Below are positions 23,391 to 31,052 of a stretch of DNA of 64,000 bases, piece by piece. Numbering within the stretch: the stretch's first letter is position 1; the number at the start of each line of letters is the position of its first letter. A program made the translations under genes and the position numbers. Source of the DNA: Kribbella qitaiheensis (GTDB lineage Bacteria > Actinomycetota > Actinomycetes > Propionibacteriales > Kribbellaceae). The stretch covers positions 7,688,001 through 7,752,000 of the forward strand of contig NZ_CP043661.1 in assembly GCF_014217565.1 (NCBI RefSeq), read 5' to 3'. The notes below the pieces were generated by a model, which was not told the DNA's origin, did no database searches, and saw only the letters and a list, made by a program, of their open reading frames with translations.

Positions 23391-24614
23391 TTAGAACGAC
23401 GCGGCGCGGGATTCCAGGTAACGCTGTTCGGGGAGGCTGAGGGTGAGGGCGGCCGCCAAACGGTACGCGTCCCGCGCCGCCTCCTTCTCGCCGGCCAGCT
23501 CGAGCAAGTGAGCCCGTACTGCGGCCAGCCGGTGGTGCTCCGCAAGCGCAGGATCCTCCTCAGCGGTGGTCAGCCGTTCGAGGCCGACTCCGGGACCGTG
23601 GACCATCGCGACGGCCACGATCCTGTTCAGGCTCACCATCGGGCCGGGTGCGAGCGTCTCCAGCAGTTCGTACAGGACCAGGATCTGCCGCCAGTCGGTG
23701 TCCTCGGCACGAGCAGCCTCATCATGAACTGCGGCGATCGCGGCCTGCAGCTGGTACGGACCAATAGGTGCCTCACGCAACGTCTTGGTTATCAACTCGG
23801 TGCCCTCGGCAATGGCTTCCGCATTCCACAGGTCGCGGTCCTGCTCAGGCAGGGGCATCAGCAGACCGTCCGGAGAGACCCGGGCCGGCCGGCGGGCATC
23901 CGTCAGCAACATCAGCGCGAGCAGCCCGGCGACCTCCCCCTCGACGGGGAGTCGCTCACGGAGCTGGCGGGTCAGCCGGATCGCCTCGGCGCTGAGCTCG
24001 ACCCGGTGCAGCGATTCGCCCGAGCTCGCGGTGTAGCCCTCGTTGAAGATCAGATAGAGCACATGGAGTACTGCGGCCAGCCGGTCGGACAGCTCCTCGG
24101 GCGGCGGCAACCGGAACTCGGCACCGCCGGCCTTGATCTTCGCCTTCGCCCGGCTGATCCGCTGGCCGATCGTCGACTCGGGGACGAGGAAGGCCCGCGC
24201 GATCTCGCCGGTGCTGAGACCGCCGACCGCCCGCAGGGTCAGCGCGATCTGCGAAGGAGCGGTGAGCGCCGGATGGCAACAAAGAAAGAGCAGCGTCAAC
24301 GTGTCGTCCGCGTCGGCGGCCGGCGGTTGATCCACCGGCTCCAAAGCGGCGACGGTTTCCTCACGATGCTGCCTGGCCGATTCGCTGCGGAGCATCTCGA
24401 TCCGCCGCCGCGAGGCTACGGTGATCAGCCAGCCACGCGGGTTCTCCGGCAACCCGTTGGCCGGCCACTGCTGCGATGCCGCCAGCAAGGCCTCTTGTAC
24501 TGCGTCCTCGCAGGTCCCGAATCCGCCATACCGGCGTACCAGCGGGCCGAGGATCCGCGGCGTCAGTTCGCGCAGCAGTTGCTCGAGCTCGGCCGGCGCA
24601 GGGGAGTGCGGCAT
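23391..24614 (-). CDS. ECF42-type RNA polymerase sigma factor
   Basis: A 407-residue ECF sigma factor of the ECF42 kind. It has region 2 (LGPLVRRYGGFGTCEDAVQEALLAASQQWP, PRGWLITVASRRRIEMLRSE), region 4 (LRAVGGLSTGEIARAFLVPESTIGQRISRAKAKIK) and a C-terminal DUF6596/TPR-like extension of about 200 residues thought to control activity. ECF42 genes normally lie next to DGPF/YCII genes. Here the ATG at 24614 overlaps the stop of the interrupted DGPF gene (TGATG), so separation of that gene from its promoter by the inserted element should affect sigma expression. Confidence 0.9.
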   Translation of the reverse strand: MPHSPAPAELEQLLRELTPRILGPLVRRYGGFGTCEDAVQEALLAASQQWPANGLPENPRGWLITVASRRRIEMLRSESARQHREETVAALEPVDQPPAADADDTLTLLFLCCHPALTAPSQIALTLRAVGGLSTGEIARAFLVPESTIGQRISRAKAKIKAGGAEFRLPPPEELSDRLAAVLHVLYLIFNEGYTASSGESLHRVELSAEAIRLTRQLRERLPVEGEVAGLLALMLLTDARRPARVSPDGLLMPLPEQDRDLWNAEAIAEGTELITKTLREAPIGPYQLQAAIAAVHDEAARAEDTDWRQILVLYELLETLAPGPMVSLNRIVAVAMVHGPGVGLERLTTAEEDPALAEHHRLAAVRAHLLELAGEKEAARDAYRLAAALTLSLPEQRYLESRAASF

Positions 24615-24757
24615 CAGCTCAGCGCACTCAGATCCCGGATCGGCCGTACCTCGACGATGCTGAACTCGGCCTCGGGGATCTGCGGCACGATCTCGATCGC
24701 CCGCTCGATGGTGTCGCAGTCGACCAGGTAGAACCCGGCCAGCTGCTCCTTCACCTC
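24614..24757 (-). pseudogene. YCII/DGPF-domain protein, C-terminal half
   Basis: The frame VKEQLAGFYLVDCDTIERAIEIVPQIPEAEFSIVEVRPIRDLSALS is the C-terminal half of a YCII (DGPF) protein, ending in a TGATG overlap with the sigma factor. It has no start of its own. Its N-terminal half is at 32656-32884, on the same strand, beyond the integrated element. Joining the two at the shared CCTC gives DGPFAEVKEQLAG, the family's canonical motif, and a 122-residue protein. Confidence 0.93.
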
Positions 24758-24778
24758 AGTCAAGTGTCGTTAGCCGCT
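24750..24778. other. Attachment site, left end of element
   Basis: The host DGPF sequence ends at CCTC (24754-24757). Nine bases further in lies TCGTTAGCCGCT (24767-24778), an inverted copy (11/12) of the arm at the other end. With the right-end sequence it reconstructs a symmetrical attP typical of large serine integrases. Confidence 0.8.
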
Positions 24779-24860
24779 CTCAGACGTTTCCGCAGGTCAG
24801 AGGGCAAGTGTAGGGGGCGACAGCACCCGCCTGCCGCCCCCTGAGCCGTGCCAGATCCAG

Positions 24861-24891
24861 CCTTAGGCGGCCGACAACGGGCCGCCTGAGG
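24861..24891 (-). terminator. Hairpin after element XRE gene
   Basis: CCTTAGGCGGCC (24861-24872) pairs with GGCCGCCTGAGG (24880-24891), 11 of 12 bases, loop 7 nt. It lies just past the stop of the leftward XRE gene. A second 8-bp stem follows at 24812-24842. No T-tract is present. Confidence 0.55.
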
Positions 24892-24898
24892 CTCGCCC

Positions 24899-25660
24899 TC
24901 AGTCGCCAGAGGGTTGCTCTCCCGGTACAAAGGCGTAGCGTCCCGCGTTCCGTGTGTTGTTATCGCGCCGGAGCATTTCCCAGGTACCTGTGTTTACGTC
25001 GAAGTCTCGACCAAATCCCGTCCATGCGCCTTTCATCATCGTTCCAGTCGCATCAATGTGCATCTGAACAGCACCATGGAATACCTGACCCTGATAGTAC
25101 GAGTCCTCCCCGGTCTTTTGTTCCCAGGTACCTGTGACGATTTGGATTCGCTGCTCAAGCTTCACGATTAGCGATCCACCGCCTGTGATAGATCCATCAA
25201 TTGATCGTGCGGTCATCTGGTTACCCACATGCGACAGAACTAGATGGGACAGGTCAACAAAGCTCTCATCGCGACTGGATGACTTGTATGTGCATCGTGA
25301 TTCCCAGATACCAGAAAGACTAACCGGCGGTCCGCCGACCATGTGACCAGGAACCCGAGTGTCAGCGGCAATTTGCGCGACGCCCGAATTACCGGCGTCG
25401 TGATCCTGCCAAAAGCCGCCACCTTTCGCGACATAGTCGAAACCCAGTTGATCAATGCTGTATCCGGTGGCCGCTTCAATCGCTCTGATGAAATGTCGTC
25501 TTGGGTAAGAGACCGCCCCAGACTCCCAGCGCTGCACCGTCCGCAGCGTGCAATCATTCCGCTCGTCCAAGCGCTCTCCCGCCTCGCGGATGCGCTTAGC
25601 GAACTCGTCCTGAGTCAACCGAAGTCCCTCGCGAACCGCCCTCAGCGTCGTGTTAGCCAC
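24899..25660 (-). CDS. XRE-family regulator of the element
   Basis: A 253-residue protein with an N-terminal XRE helix-turn-helix (LRAVREGLRLTQDEFAKRIREAGERLDER...TVQRWESG) and a C-terminal beta-rich domain (LSGIWESRCTYKSSSRDESF ... IQIVTGTWEQKTGEDSYYQGQVFHGAVQMHIDATG) that looks like a lipocalin- or sensor-like barrel. It starts at GTG 25660, next to phased TGTCGT sites, and is divergent from the rightward genes. It is the likely master repressor of the element. The C-terminal domain is not assigned. Confidence 0.75.
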   Translation of the reverse strand: MANTTLRAVREGLRLTQDEFAKRIREAGERLDERNDCTLRTVQRWESGAVSYPRRHFIRAIEAATGYSIDQLGFDYVAKGGGFWQDHDAGNSGVAQIAADTRVPGHMVGGPPVSLSGIWESRCTYKSSSRDESFVDLSHLVLSHVGNQMTARSIDGSITGGGSLIVKLEQRIQIVTGTWEQKTGEDSYYQGQVFHGAVQMHIDATGTMMKGAWTGFGRDFDVNTGTWEMLRRDNNTRNAGRYAFVPGEQPSGD

Positions 25661-25676
25661 TCACTCTATCCTATCT

Positions 25677-25763
25677 CTGTCGTAAAGATGTCGTCCTGCT
25701 GTCGTCTTGACTGTCGTTCCGGGAGCCTGAGATCCACGACACTCTTACGTCACTACTACGACA
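25677..25763. promoter_or_regulatory. Helically phased TGTCGT operator array
   Basis: Four direct (C/A)TGTCGT sites start at 25677, 25688, 25699 and 25711 (spacing 11, 11, 12 bp, one helical turn). Two inverted ACGACA copies lie at 25736 and 25758, 22 bp apart. All lie between the divergent XRE repressor and the rightward operon, so cooperative binding by the XRE protein is the simplest reading. An iteron-type origin is the alternative. Confidence 0.7.
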
Positions 25764-25827
25764 GAGTACCTGCCGCATCAGGTTGCAGGCAACGGCGATC
25801 CGCCCAGTGACAAGGAGACTGGTGGCA

Positions 25828-26160
25828 ATGGAATCAAGAGCGCACCCGAAGCGATTTCAATTGCTTCGACATAAAGACAGCAGCGGCGTATCCGGAACAG
25901 GAATAGTCGCGGAAGGTGTCGTTTGGTCTTCCGGAGCCGTTGCATTGCATTGGCCCGGTCACCCGCAGGCGACTTCCATTTGGGCGAGTATTCGTGACGT
26001 TCGCGAAGTCCACGGACACGGCGGAGACACCGAGATTGTGTGGCTTGACGCCGGACCCGTGGCGGAGGTTTCCGTCCTGCCGCAATCGCCACAGCCCGCT
26101 AGAGACGCCGGAGGTTGGCCGATTCTGGATGCGCGCGAATGCGCAGGTATAGGCGAATGA
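25828..26160 (+). CDS. Conserved element protein, unknown function
   Basis: A 110-residue protein (MESRAHPKRFQLLRHKDSSGVSGTG ... IVAEGVVWSSGAVALHWPGHPQATSIWASIRDVREVHGHGG). The beta-strand pattern and the closing HGHGGDTEIVWLDAG resemble small proteins often found in actinobacterial phage and AICE modules. AAGGAGA lies upstream; a GTG at 25822 is an equally possible start. It is the first rightward gene behind the operator array and overlaps the next gene by ATGA. Confidence 0.65.
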   Translation: MESRAHPKRFQLLRHKDSSGVSGTGIVAEGVVWSSGAVALHWPGHPQATSIWASIRDVREVHGHGGDTEIVWLDAGPVAEVSVLPQSPQPARDAGGWPILDARECAGIGE

Positions 26161-26519
26161 CAATCACTCACGGGGAAACCATGGAGACAACTCGACCACC
26201 ACAATCGTATGTCGCAATCTACTTGCGCGAACATGTGATGATGAGCGCTACCGAAATGGCGAGAGCACAAGACGGACTTCTCAAATTCGCTACTCAGAAG
26301 GGTTTCAACATCGACCACGTTGAAATCTTCGTTGAGAAGCTGGAGACGGTTCCAGACGCGTTCCAGAAGTTGATCGAAAAGATGACGGCGCAGGGTGAGC
26401 GGACCGTAATTATTCCGGGGATTCATCATCTGGCAGGTTTGGGTAGCCCGCCACTCGCCGTAGTTGAAGCCTTCACGGCTGACGGCGTGCATGTGCTGGT
26501 TGCTGGCCATGTCGAGTAG
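26157..26519 (+). CDS. Resolvase-fold-like small protein without catalytic serine
   Basis: 120 residues from the coupled ATG at 26157 (an ATG at 26181 with GGGGA is an alternative). The pattern YVAIYLREHVMMSATEMARAQDGLLKFATQKGFNIDHVEIFVEKLETVPDAFQKLIEKM ... TVIIPGIHHLAGLG resembles the N-terminal domain of serine recombinases, but the YxRxS serine is replaced by YLREHV. It may be an inactive partner of the element integrase or an unrelated regulator. The fold call is my inference. Confidence 0.55.
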   Translation: MTITHGETMETTRPPQSYVAIYLREHVMMSATEMARAQDGLLKFATQKGFNIDHVEIFVEKLETVPDAFQKLIEKMTAQGERTVIIPGIHHLAGLGSPPLAVVEAFTADGVHVLVAGHVE

Positions 26520-26591
26520 GCGGTTTCGTGATGCTCGATTGATCCTCTGGCTCAGGTCACGCATTCGCCGCAGGCGCGGCAGTGAGCCTCA

Positions 26592-27017
26592 GTGCGACCC
26601 AGCCAAGGGGTGGCGTGGCTGTTGCTAGCAAAGCATGCGACGACGAATGCATCTAACAAGCTGCTTCGTGCGGCACGCGAGCGAACCGAATCGCCTAGTA
26701 ATCCCGGCGAACCTATGTCCCGTACCGAACTCGCTGACGCCGTAAATGCGTGGATTTGGGAAGCGACAGGAGAGAAATCTCGGCTAGATGGGCATTACGT
26801 GGCGAAAATGGAGCGAGGTGCCGTCCGGTGGCCGGGCTATAAGTATCGGCAAGGACTGCGTGCCGTACTTAACGTCAACGAAAACGCTGAACTTGGATTC
26901 GATAGAACCTTGGGCAAGAGCGCTAGACAAAGCTCGACCAAAGAAATTGAACTTCACGTATATGTACATCTGACTATTTCTGCCGACGACAGAGTCTGCG
27001 TGACTCTGCCTGAATGA
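26592..27017 (+). CDS. XRE-like DNA-binding protein of the element
   Basis: A 141-residue protein whose middle part (LLRAARERTESPSNPGEPMSRTELADAVNAWIWEATG ... LDGHYVAKMERGAVRWPG) matches the HTH region of actinobacterial XRE/TPR regulators. The TPR domain is replaced by a short beta tail (KEIELHVYVHLTISADDRVCVTLPE). The start at GTG 26592 is uncertain because no strong ribosome site is visible. It may regulate transfer genes. Confidence 0.65.
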   Translation: MRPSQGVAWLLLAKHATTNASNKLLRAARERTESPSNPGEPMSRTELADAVNAWIWEATGEKSRLDGHYVAKMERGAVRWPGYKYRQGLRAVLNVNENAELGFDRTLGKSARQSSTKEIELHVYVHLTISADDRVCVTLPE

Positions 27018-27103
27018 ACTCACAAAAGCCCGTCAGGGTGGTTGATGTGCTTGGGGAAGGGGCGAGCCTTCCGCCTTGTAACTCGGTTATGCCTGACTTC
27101 GGT

Positions 27104-27277
27104 GGGGCGTGTGTGGTGTGACCATTCCGCCCGACGGGAAAGAGAACCACACACGCCCCGCCGTCTCCAAGCCACAATCCCCCGTCCGCCCCTCGTGAGG
27201 CCCCCATAGTGGGCGGGGGATTGTGAATACCCGGCATCCTTCCGTGCGCGACTCCGAGCGCACGGGGGGATGCCGGG
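27104..27277. other. Cluster of three large inverted repeats (candidate oriT/ncRNA)
   Basis: Three stems follow one another: 14 bp perfect at 27104-27117/27146-27159 (17 bp allowing one wobble), 12 bp perfect at 27173-27184/27214-27225, and a two-part 10+8 bp stem at 27230-27239/27268-27277 enclosing 27242-27249/27258-27265. They sit in a 710-bp gene-free stretch (27018-27729) just upstream of the transfer genes. That position fits an origin of transfer, a single-strand initiation site or a structured RNA. The rest of the stretch shows no gene. Confidence 0.65.
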
Positions 27278-27729
27278 CCTAACAACTGAATAGCTTTCAC
27301 GTATAGCGCGATTCCGTGGCCGCAACCCACTGGGACATTCCGTAATCACACGGATACTCCCAGTAGGCGGGCCAGTCGGGATTGCGCTTTTCTGTTGAAC
27401 GGTGAACCTGTTGCTTCGGGCAATGGCCGTGCGAATGCACGTGCATAAGCGGATGCGTATGACTGTGCAACCGTGGTTTAAAGGCTTGACAGGCGGGTGT
27501 ACGGGCTTTGCAGCTTCGTGCAATCGGCACCCGTGGGTCTTGTTATCTGCTGTTGCCGGGGGCAATGATGGGCGACCTGTTCGGCGGATTGGAGGTTGTT
27601 GCCTCGGGCATTCAAGGCGTGTCAGGTGGGTTATCCACAAGCTGTCTGACGCTGTCGGCCTAGGTGTGCTGGACTGGGTTTCAAGGGGAAGCGGTCCCCG
27701 TAGCTGTAGCGACTGAAGGAGGTGGTTGG

Positions 27730-27858
27730 TTGAGAAACGGTCAGTGTGTGCGGTTCAAGACTCGCTGCGCGTGTGGTGCGCAGAAAGAGCGGGGCCGGAC
27801 TAGCTGTAAGAAGTGCGCTCGCCGTGTTCGGTTCTGGCGTGCGGAAGATTGTCGGTAA
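27730..27858 (+). CDS. 42-residue zinc-ribbon-like protein
   Basis: The TTG at 27730 follows AAGGAGGT by 6 nt, an excellent ribosome site. The product is very basic and cysteine-rich: RCACG and CKKCARR form a CxC...CxxC arrangement suited to one zinc ion. Small proteins of this kind are frequent just before ftsK-like genes in actinomycete elements. It is likely a nucleic-acid-binding accessory protein. Confidence 0.6.
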   Translation: MRNGQCVRFKTRCACGAQKERGRTSCKKCARRVRFWRAEDCR

Positions 27859-27927
27859 GCCTCACTCCGGCAATCAACGGGGTCACCCTCTCTCTCACAC
27901 AAGGAGATCGAGAGGGGGTGATGAACT

Positions 27928-28110
27928 CTGCAAATATCATTGTCGCTGGTGTTGGCATTCGGAATCATGGTCGTTCTGCTGATCCGCTTCGGTGGCCTTC
28001 GGGTCCTCCACGCGATCATCTGCACGCTGTTCGGGTTTCTGCTCGCAGCAACCTGGTTAGCGCCACAGATTCAGCAATTCCTGACGAACCTACCGGGTGC
28101 CGGTAAGTAG
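27928..28110 (+). CDS. Small two-helix membrane protein (Spd-like)
   Basis: This frame encodes two hydrophobic helices, ISLSLVLAFGIMVVLLIRF and VLHAIICTLFGFLLAATWLA, with the short tail APQIQQFLTNLPGAGK. Such small membrane proteins accompany conjugative translocases in actinomycete elements. The start is unclear: no ATG/GTG is well placed, and a CTG at 27928 lies 8 nt after AGGGGGTG. An ATG at 27921 opens a different, less protein-like frame. Confidence 0.55.
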   Translation: MQISLSLVLAFGIMVVLLIRFGGLRVLHAIICTLFGFLLAATWLAPQIQQFLTNLPGAGK

Positions 28111-28120
28111 CTGACAATGC

Positions 28121-28166
28121 GGTCGGGTCCGGTCTTTGGGATGAGTCTCTATTCCCGGACCCGACC
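28121..28166 (+). terminator. Hairpin terminator in element
   Basis: GGTCGGGTCCGG (28121-28132) pairs perfectly with CCGGACCCGACC (28155-28166), followed 12 bp later by an A6-G-T5 tract. It separates the small membrane protein from the genes before ftsK. Confidence 0.7.
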
Positions 28167-28251
28167 ATCCGGCAAAGGCAAAAAAGTTTTTCCTATGCCT
28201 CAGGCCGGCTGCTGACAACCATTTTCATTAAGCGAGGAGAAAGGAGTCCGT

Positions 28252-28644
28252 ATGAACCCAATTATTCGTGCCTAGAAACTGGTGGTGTATCTGTTGTCTG
28301 ATCAGCGTTTAACCCTGTACGAAATTGACGAGATCCGCGCCCGATTTGAGGCGACTCTCCGCGTGGGCTCGATGGACGATCTTCTCCGATGGGCGGTTCT
28401 GTCGTCCTGTGATGTGCCCGATCTCGTGAACGAGATCTACCGGCTTCGGGCGAAGTGGCAGATCCTTCAGGCTGCCTGCCTCGCCGGTCTGGGCGTCGCG
28501 GTCGAGAACGACCCCCGCCCGGTCGATATGTGGTTCGCCGATTCGGCTTGGGCTTTCGTGACCGATGCTCTGCCGATGCCTCCGGGGTTCCACCCGTTGG
28601 CACAGGTCATTCCTGCGCGTCGGTGGGGTGGTCAGTCCCTTTGA
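28252..28644 (+). CDS. Element protein with amber-interrupted 5' end
   Basis: The best start is ATG 28252 with AAAGGAG 6 nt upstream, reading MNPIIRA and then TAG at 28273-28275. The same frame continues KLVVYLLSDQRLTLYEIDEIRARFEATLRVGSMDDLLRWAVLSSCDVPDLVNEIYRLRAKW to the stop at 28644. A GTG at 28282, lacking a ribosome site, would give a 120-residue protein by reinitiation. The body is helical and typical of small proteins next to AICE ftsK genes; its function is unknown. Readthrough, reinitiation or a nonsense mutation are possible. Confidence 0.6.
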
Positions 28645-28721
28645 TGCGCCGACGGAATTACCGTGGCGCGGCCTCTCCCTATGGGAGGGGCCGCCCCGGC
28701 CGCCATGGCCGGAAAGACGAA

Positions 28722-30506
28722 ATGTGGATTGTCCCTGTCCGGCAAGGCGGTGACATGTTCTATGTGGGCGACGAATTCTTTCGCGCTCTCTGGCGTTACC
28801 GCGCCGAACTCGCCCCCGTCTACTGGCTCATTGGTTGCTTTGTCGGCGGGGCGTGGCTGCACGCGTCCGGCCCGAACTGGTGGCCCATGCCCGTAGTAGC
28901 CGGACTGACCGGATTGCTATTACTCACGTTCCGGCCCGTCGCACTGATCAGCCGATACCCGTTGCTGAATCGGTGGCGGGTCCGGCTATGGGGAACCGGA
29001 TTCATTCTGTCCGTTTCGGTATGGCTCACCATTGCTACCGTGATCGGGCCGACAGCCGGGAAAATGGAACTAGTTGCCTTCCTGGCAACGGCCACGTTCG
29101 CGGTCCCGTGGCTTTGGCGGGAGGACCGGCGACGCCTCACAAAGGTGCGTATTCTGCGGGACCGGTTCCCTGACACTGCCGACGCGGCCGGACTCACCGG
29201 CGCGAAAATGCTGTCAGCGATTCTCGATAAATGGGGATGGACCGCGAGAATCAAGCTTCGGCGCGGTCAGCACTGGACCGAGGCGATTACCGCGATACCC
29301 CAACTGGAATCGGCATTCGGCGCAAGGAACGGGGCATTGCGCGTCGAGCCGGTCAATCATGATGCCGGAGCGTTCACCCTGCGCATGGTCGAGGTTGACC
29401 CGCATTCGGAACCGATTGAATGGGCACCGCGTCCGGGGAAACGCAATCAGTCGATCACGCAACCAATCACGGTCGGAGTGTTCGAGGACGGTTCCGATAT
29501 CTCGGTGTCGTTCCTGCGCAAACATGTTCTGATCGGTGGCGCGAGCGATTCCGGCAAGTCCGGGCTGTTGAACGTGATTCTTGCCCGTCTCGCGGAATGC
29601 GGCGATGTCGCGATGTGGGGAATCGACCTGAAAGAAGGGATGGAACTCAGCCCCTGGTCGAGAGCCCTAAACCGTCCCGTAGCCACCAACAAAGATTCTG
29701 CAGAAATACTGCTGGCCGCGGGAGTCGCAGAATTGGAAAAGCGCGCGAGTTTCCTGATGGCCTCAGGCCGGCGTGAATGGGAACCGGAATTCGACGCGCC
29801 TGCACTGTTCATCATCATCGACGAATACGCGGAACTCTCAAGAAAAGCACAGAAGCTCGCGGACTCGATCGCACGGCGTGGCCGCGCGGTCTGCGTGACC
29901 CTGATCATTGCGACCCAGCGGCCGACTCAGACAGCAATGGGTGAAGGAACGGCAGCCAGGTCACAAATGCAGGTTCGTTTCTGTCTCCGGGTGAATGAAC
30001 GTCCCGACGTTGATTTGATCCTGGGAGCCGGGAAACTCAAGGCAGGATGGGATACGACCATGTTCGACAGTCCGGGGAAATTCTTCGTGTCCGGACCGGG
30101 AATGGACACTCCCCGGCGCGGACGCGCCTACCGGATCACCGACGCCGACGTGAGGGCAGCAGCCGACCTGCACGCCCGCCATGCCGACACAGGACCGGGC
30201 GGACGCTCTGAGAGCCGTTCTGACGGCCCTTCGGGGGGTCAGGGGTCCAACGGGTCACCCGCAGGTGTCTCTGGCCCGGAGATGGCGCTCTGGGCAGCGT
30301 TGAACGACGCTCCGGCCGAAGGCGTCTCGGTGGCCGATCTCCGGGCAGTGACCGGGCACGGCAAGACCCAGCTCTACCGGCGCTTGAACGCGCTCAAGGC
30401 GCAGGGGCAGGCCGAACAGGTCGGGCGCGGTCTGTGGCGGTCCCGCCGCGCCGACACAGCCCCTCAGGGCCAGCAGGAAGGCGACCCCGAATCTCACCCT
30501 GAGTGA
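28722..30506 (+). CDS. FtsK/SpoIIIE-type DNA translocase (TraSA-like)
   Basis: A 594-residue translocase. N-terminal membrane helices (PVYWLIGCFVGGAWL, MPVVAGLTGLLLLTF, TGFILSVSVWLTIATVI, LVAFLATATFAVPWLW) precede the motor domain with Walker A GGASDSGKSG (about residue 271) and Walker B LFIIIDEYAEL (about 363), plus IATQRPTQTAMG. The C-terminal winged helix (ALNDAPAEGVSVADLRAVTGHGKTQLYRRL) would recognise transfer-site repeats. Proteins of this type move double-stranded DNA between mycelial cells as the single conjugation protein of actinomycete elements. Confidence 0.9.
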   Translation: MWIVPVRQGGDMFYVGDEFFRALWRYRAELAPVYWLIGCFVGGAWLHASGPNWWPMPVVAGLTGLLLLTFRPVALISRYPLLNRWRVRLWGTGFILSVSVWLTIATVIGPTAGKMELVAFLATATFAVPWLWREDRRRLTKVRILRDRFPDTADAAGLTGAKMLSAILDKWGWTARIKLRRGQHWTEAITAIPQLESAFGARNGALRVEPVNHDAGAFTLRMVEVDPHSEPIEWAPRPGKRNQSITQPITVGVFEDGSDISVSFLRKHVLIGGASDSGKSGLLNVILARLAECGDVAMWGIDLKEGMELSPWSRALNRPVATNKDSAEILLAAGVAELEKRASFLMASGRREWEPEFDAPALFIIIDEYAELSRKAQKLADSIARRGRAVCVTLIIATQRPTQTAMGEGTAARSQMQVRFCLRVNERPDVDLILGAGKLKAGWDTTMFDSPGKFFVSGPGMDTPRRGRAYRITDADVRAAADLHARHADTGPGGRSESRSDGPSGGQGSNGSPAGVSGPEMALWAALNDAPAEGVSVADLRAVTGHGKTQLYRRLNALKAQGQAEQVGRGLWRSRRADTAPQGQQEGDPESHPE

Positions 30507-30514
30507 TCGTTCCA

Positions 30515-30588
30515 GGTTGGTTCCAAAGTTCCAGAATCTCGCGCGCGCCCGCACGTTGAGGCACACATCCGGAACTCTGGAACCAACC
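30515..30588. repeat. Inverted repeat downstream of the translocase gene
   Basis: Arms of 18 nt at 30515-30532 and 30571-30588 (GGTTGGTTCCA core) match with one mismatch around a 38-nt spacer. It begins 9 bp after the translocase stop, so it may be a terminator or the recognition site (clt-like) for the translocase. The following region to 30900 holds no convincing gene. Confidence 0.55.
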
Positions 30589-30900
30589 GTGCACACTCCC
30601 TGCACAACCACACACAGTGACGGCCACGGGAGGCAGTAGCGGGCGGGGTGGCTGGGCCACCGCGAGGGGGTACACACGATGGCCCAGCCGTTGCCACACG
30701 CAACGAAGCGGGGGTGACCCCGAACGTTGAACGCGTGCGACGAAAAACACCATAACGCGCCTGCCGATAAACAAACACATTGGAGGCGATAACCGACGCC
30801 AACCCGTAAACAATCCGTCAGCCGCGCCGAATCCACGGCGAGAAAGGAGCAGCAACAAACCCGAATCTACAAACCCGACGATCCGGATATTCTCGCGTTA

Positions 30901-30990
30901 GTGGCAACAATGCCGCCACCCCCGCCCGAGTTGGCCGCGCGTATCGCGCGAATGCTCGGTTACGGGAAAGCCGATAACCCTTCCACATAG
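30901..30990 (+). CDS. Possible tiny element protein
   Basis: The frame IYKPDDPDILALVATMPPPPPELAARIARMLGYGKADNPST looks like a real peptide, and an AAAGGAG lies upstream at about 30842. No start codon is near that site, however; the first usable GTG is 30901, giving only 29 residues. It could be a decayed or mis-read gene. Confidence 0.3.
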   Translation: MATMPPPPPELAARIARMLGYGKADNPST

Positions 30991-30993
30991 AAA

Positions 30994-31037
30994 ATGAGTG
31001 AGGGTCGCAGACGGCAATGTCTGCGACCCTCACTCAT
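30994..31037. terminator. Perfect 19-bp bidirectional terminator
   Basis: A 19-bp perfect stem (30994-31012 with 31019-31037) closes a 6-nt loop (GGCAAT), with four A before the left arm. It separates the rightward translocase operon from the leftward integrase, 15 bp past the integrase stop. Confidence 0.85.
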
Positions 31038-31052
31038 GTGATGTTGCCAGCG

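Noticed and set aside
27020..27640. Minus-strand open frames across the hairpin cluster of the element
   Set aside because: Composition is not protein-like, there is no ribosome site, and the frames run straight through the large inverted repeats.
27921..28106. ATG-started frame overlapping the small membrane protein
   Set aside because: Its product is Arg/Ser/Pro-rich without helices, while the other frame encodes two clean transmembrane segments of a type common in such elements.
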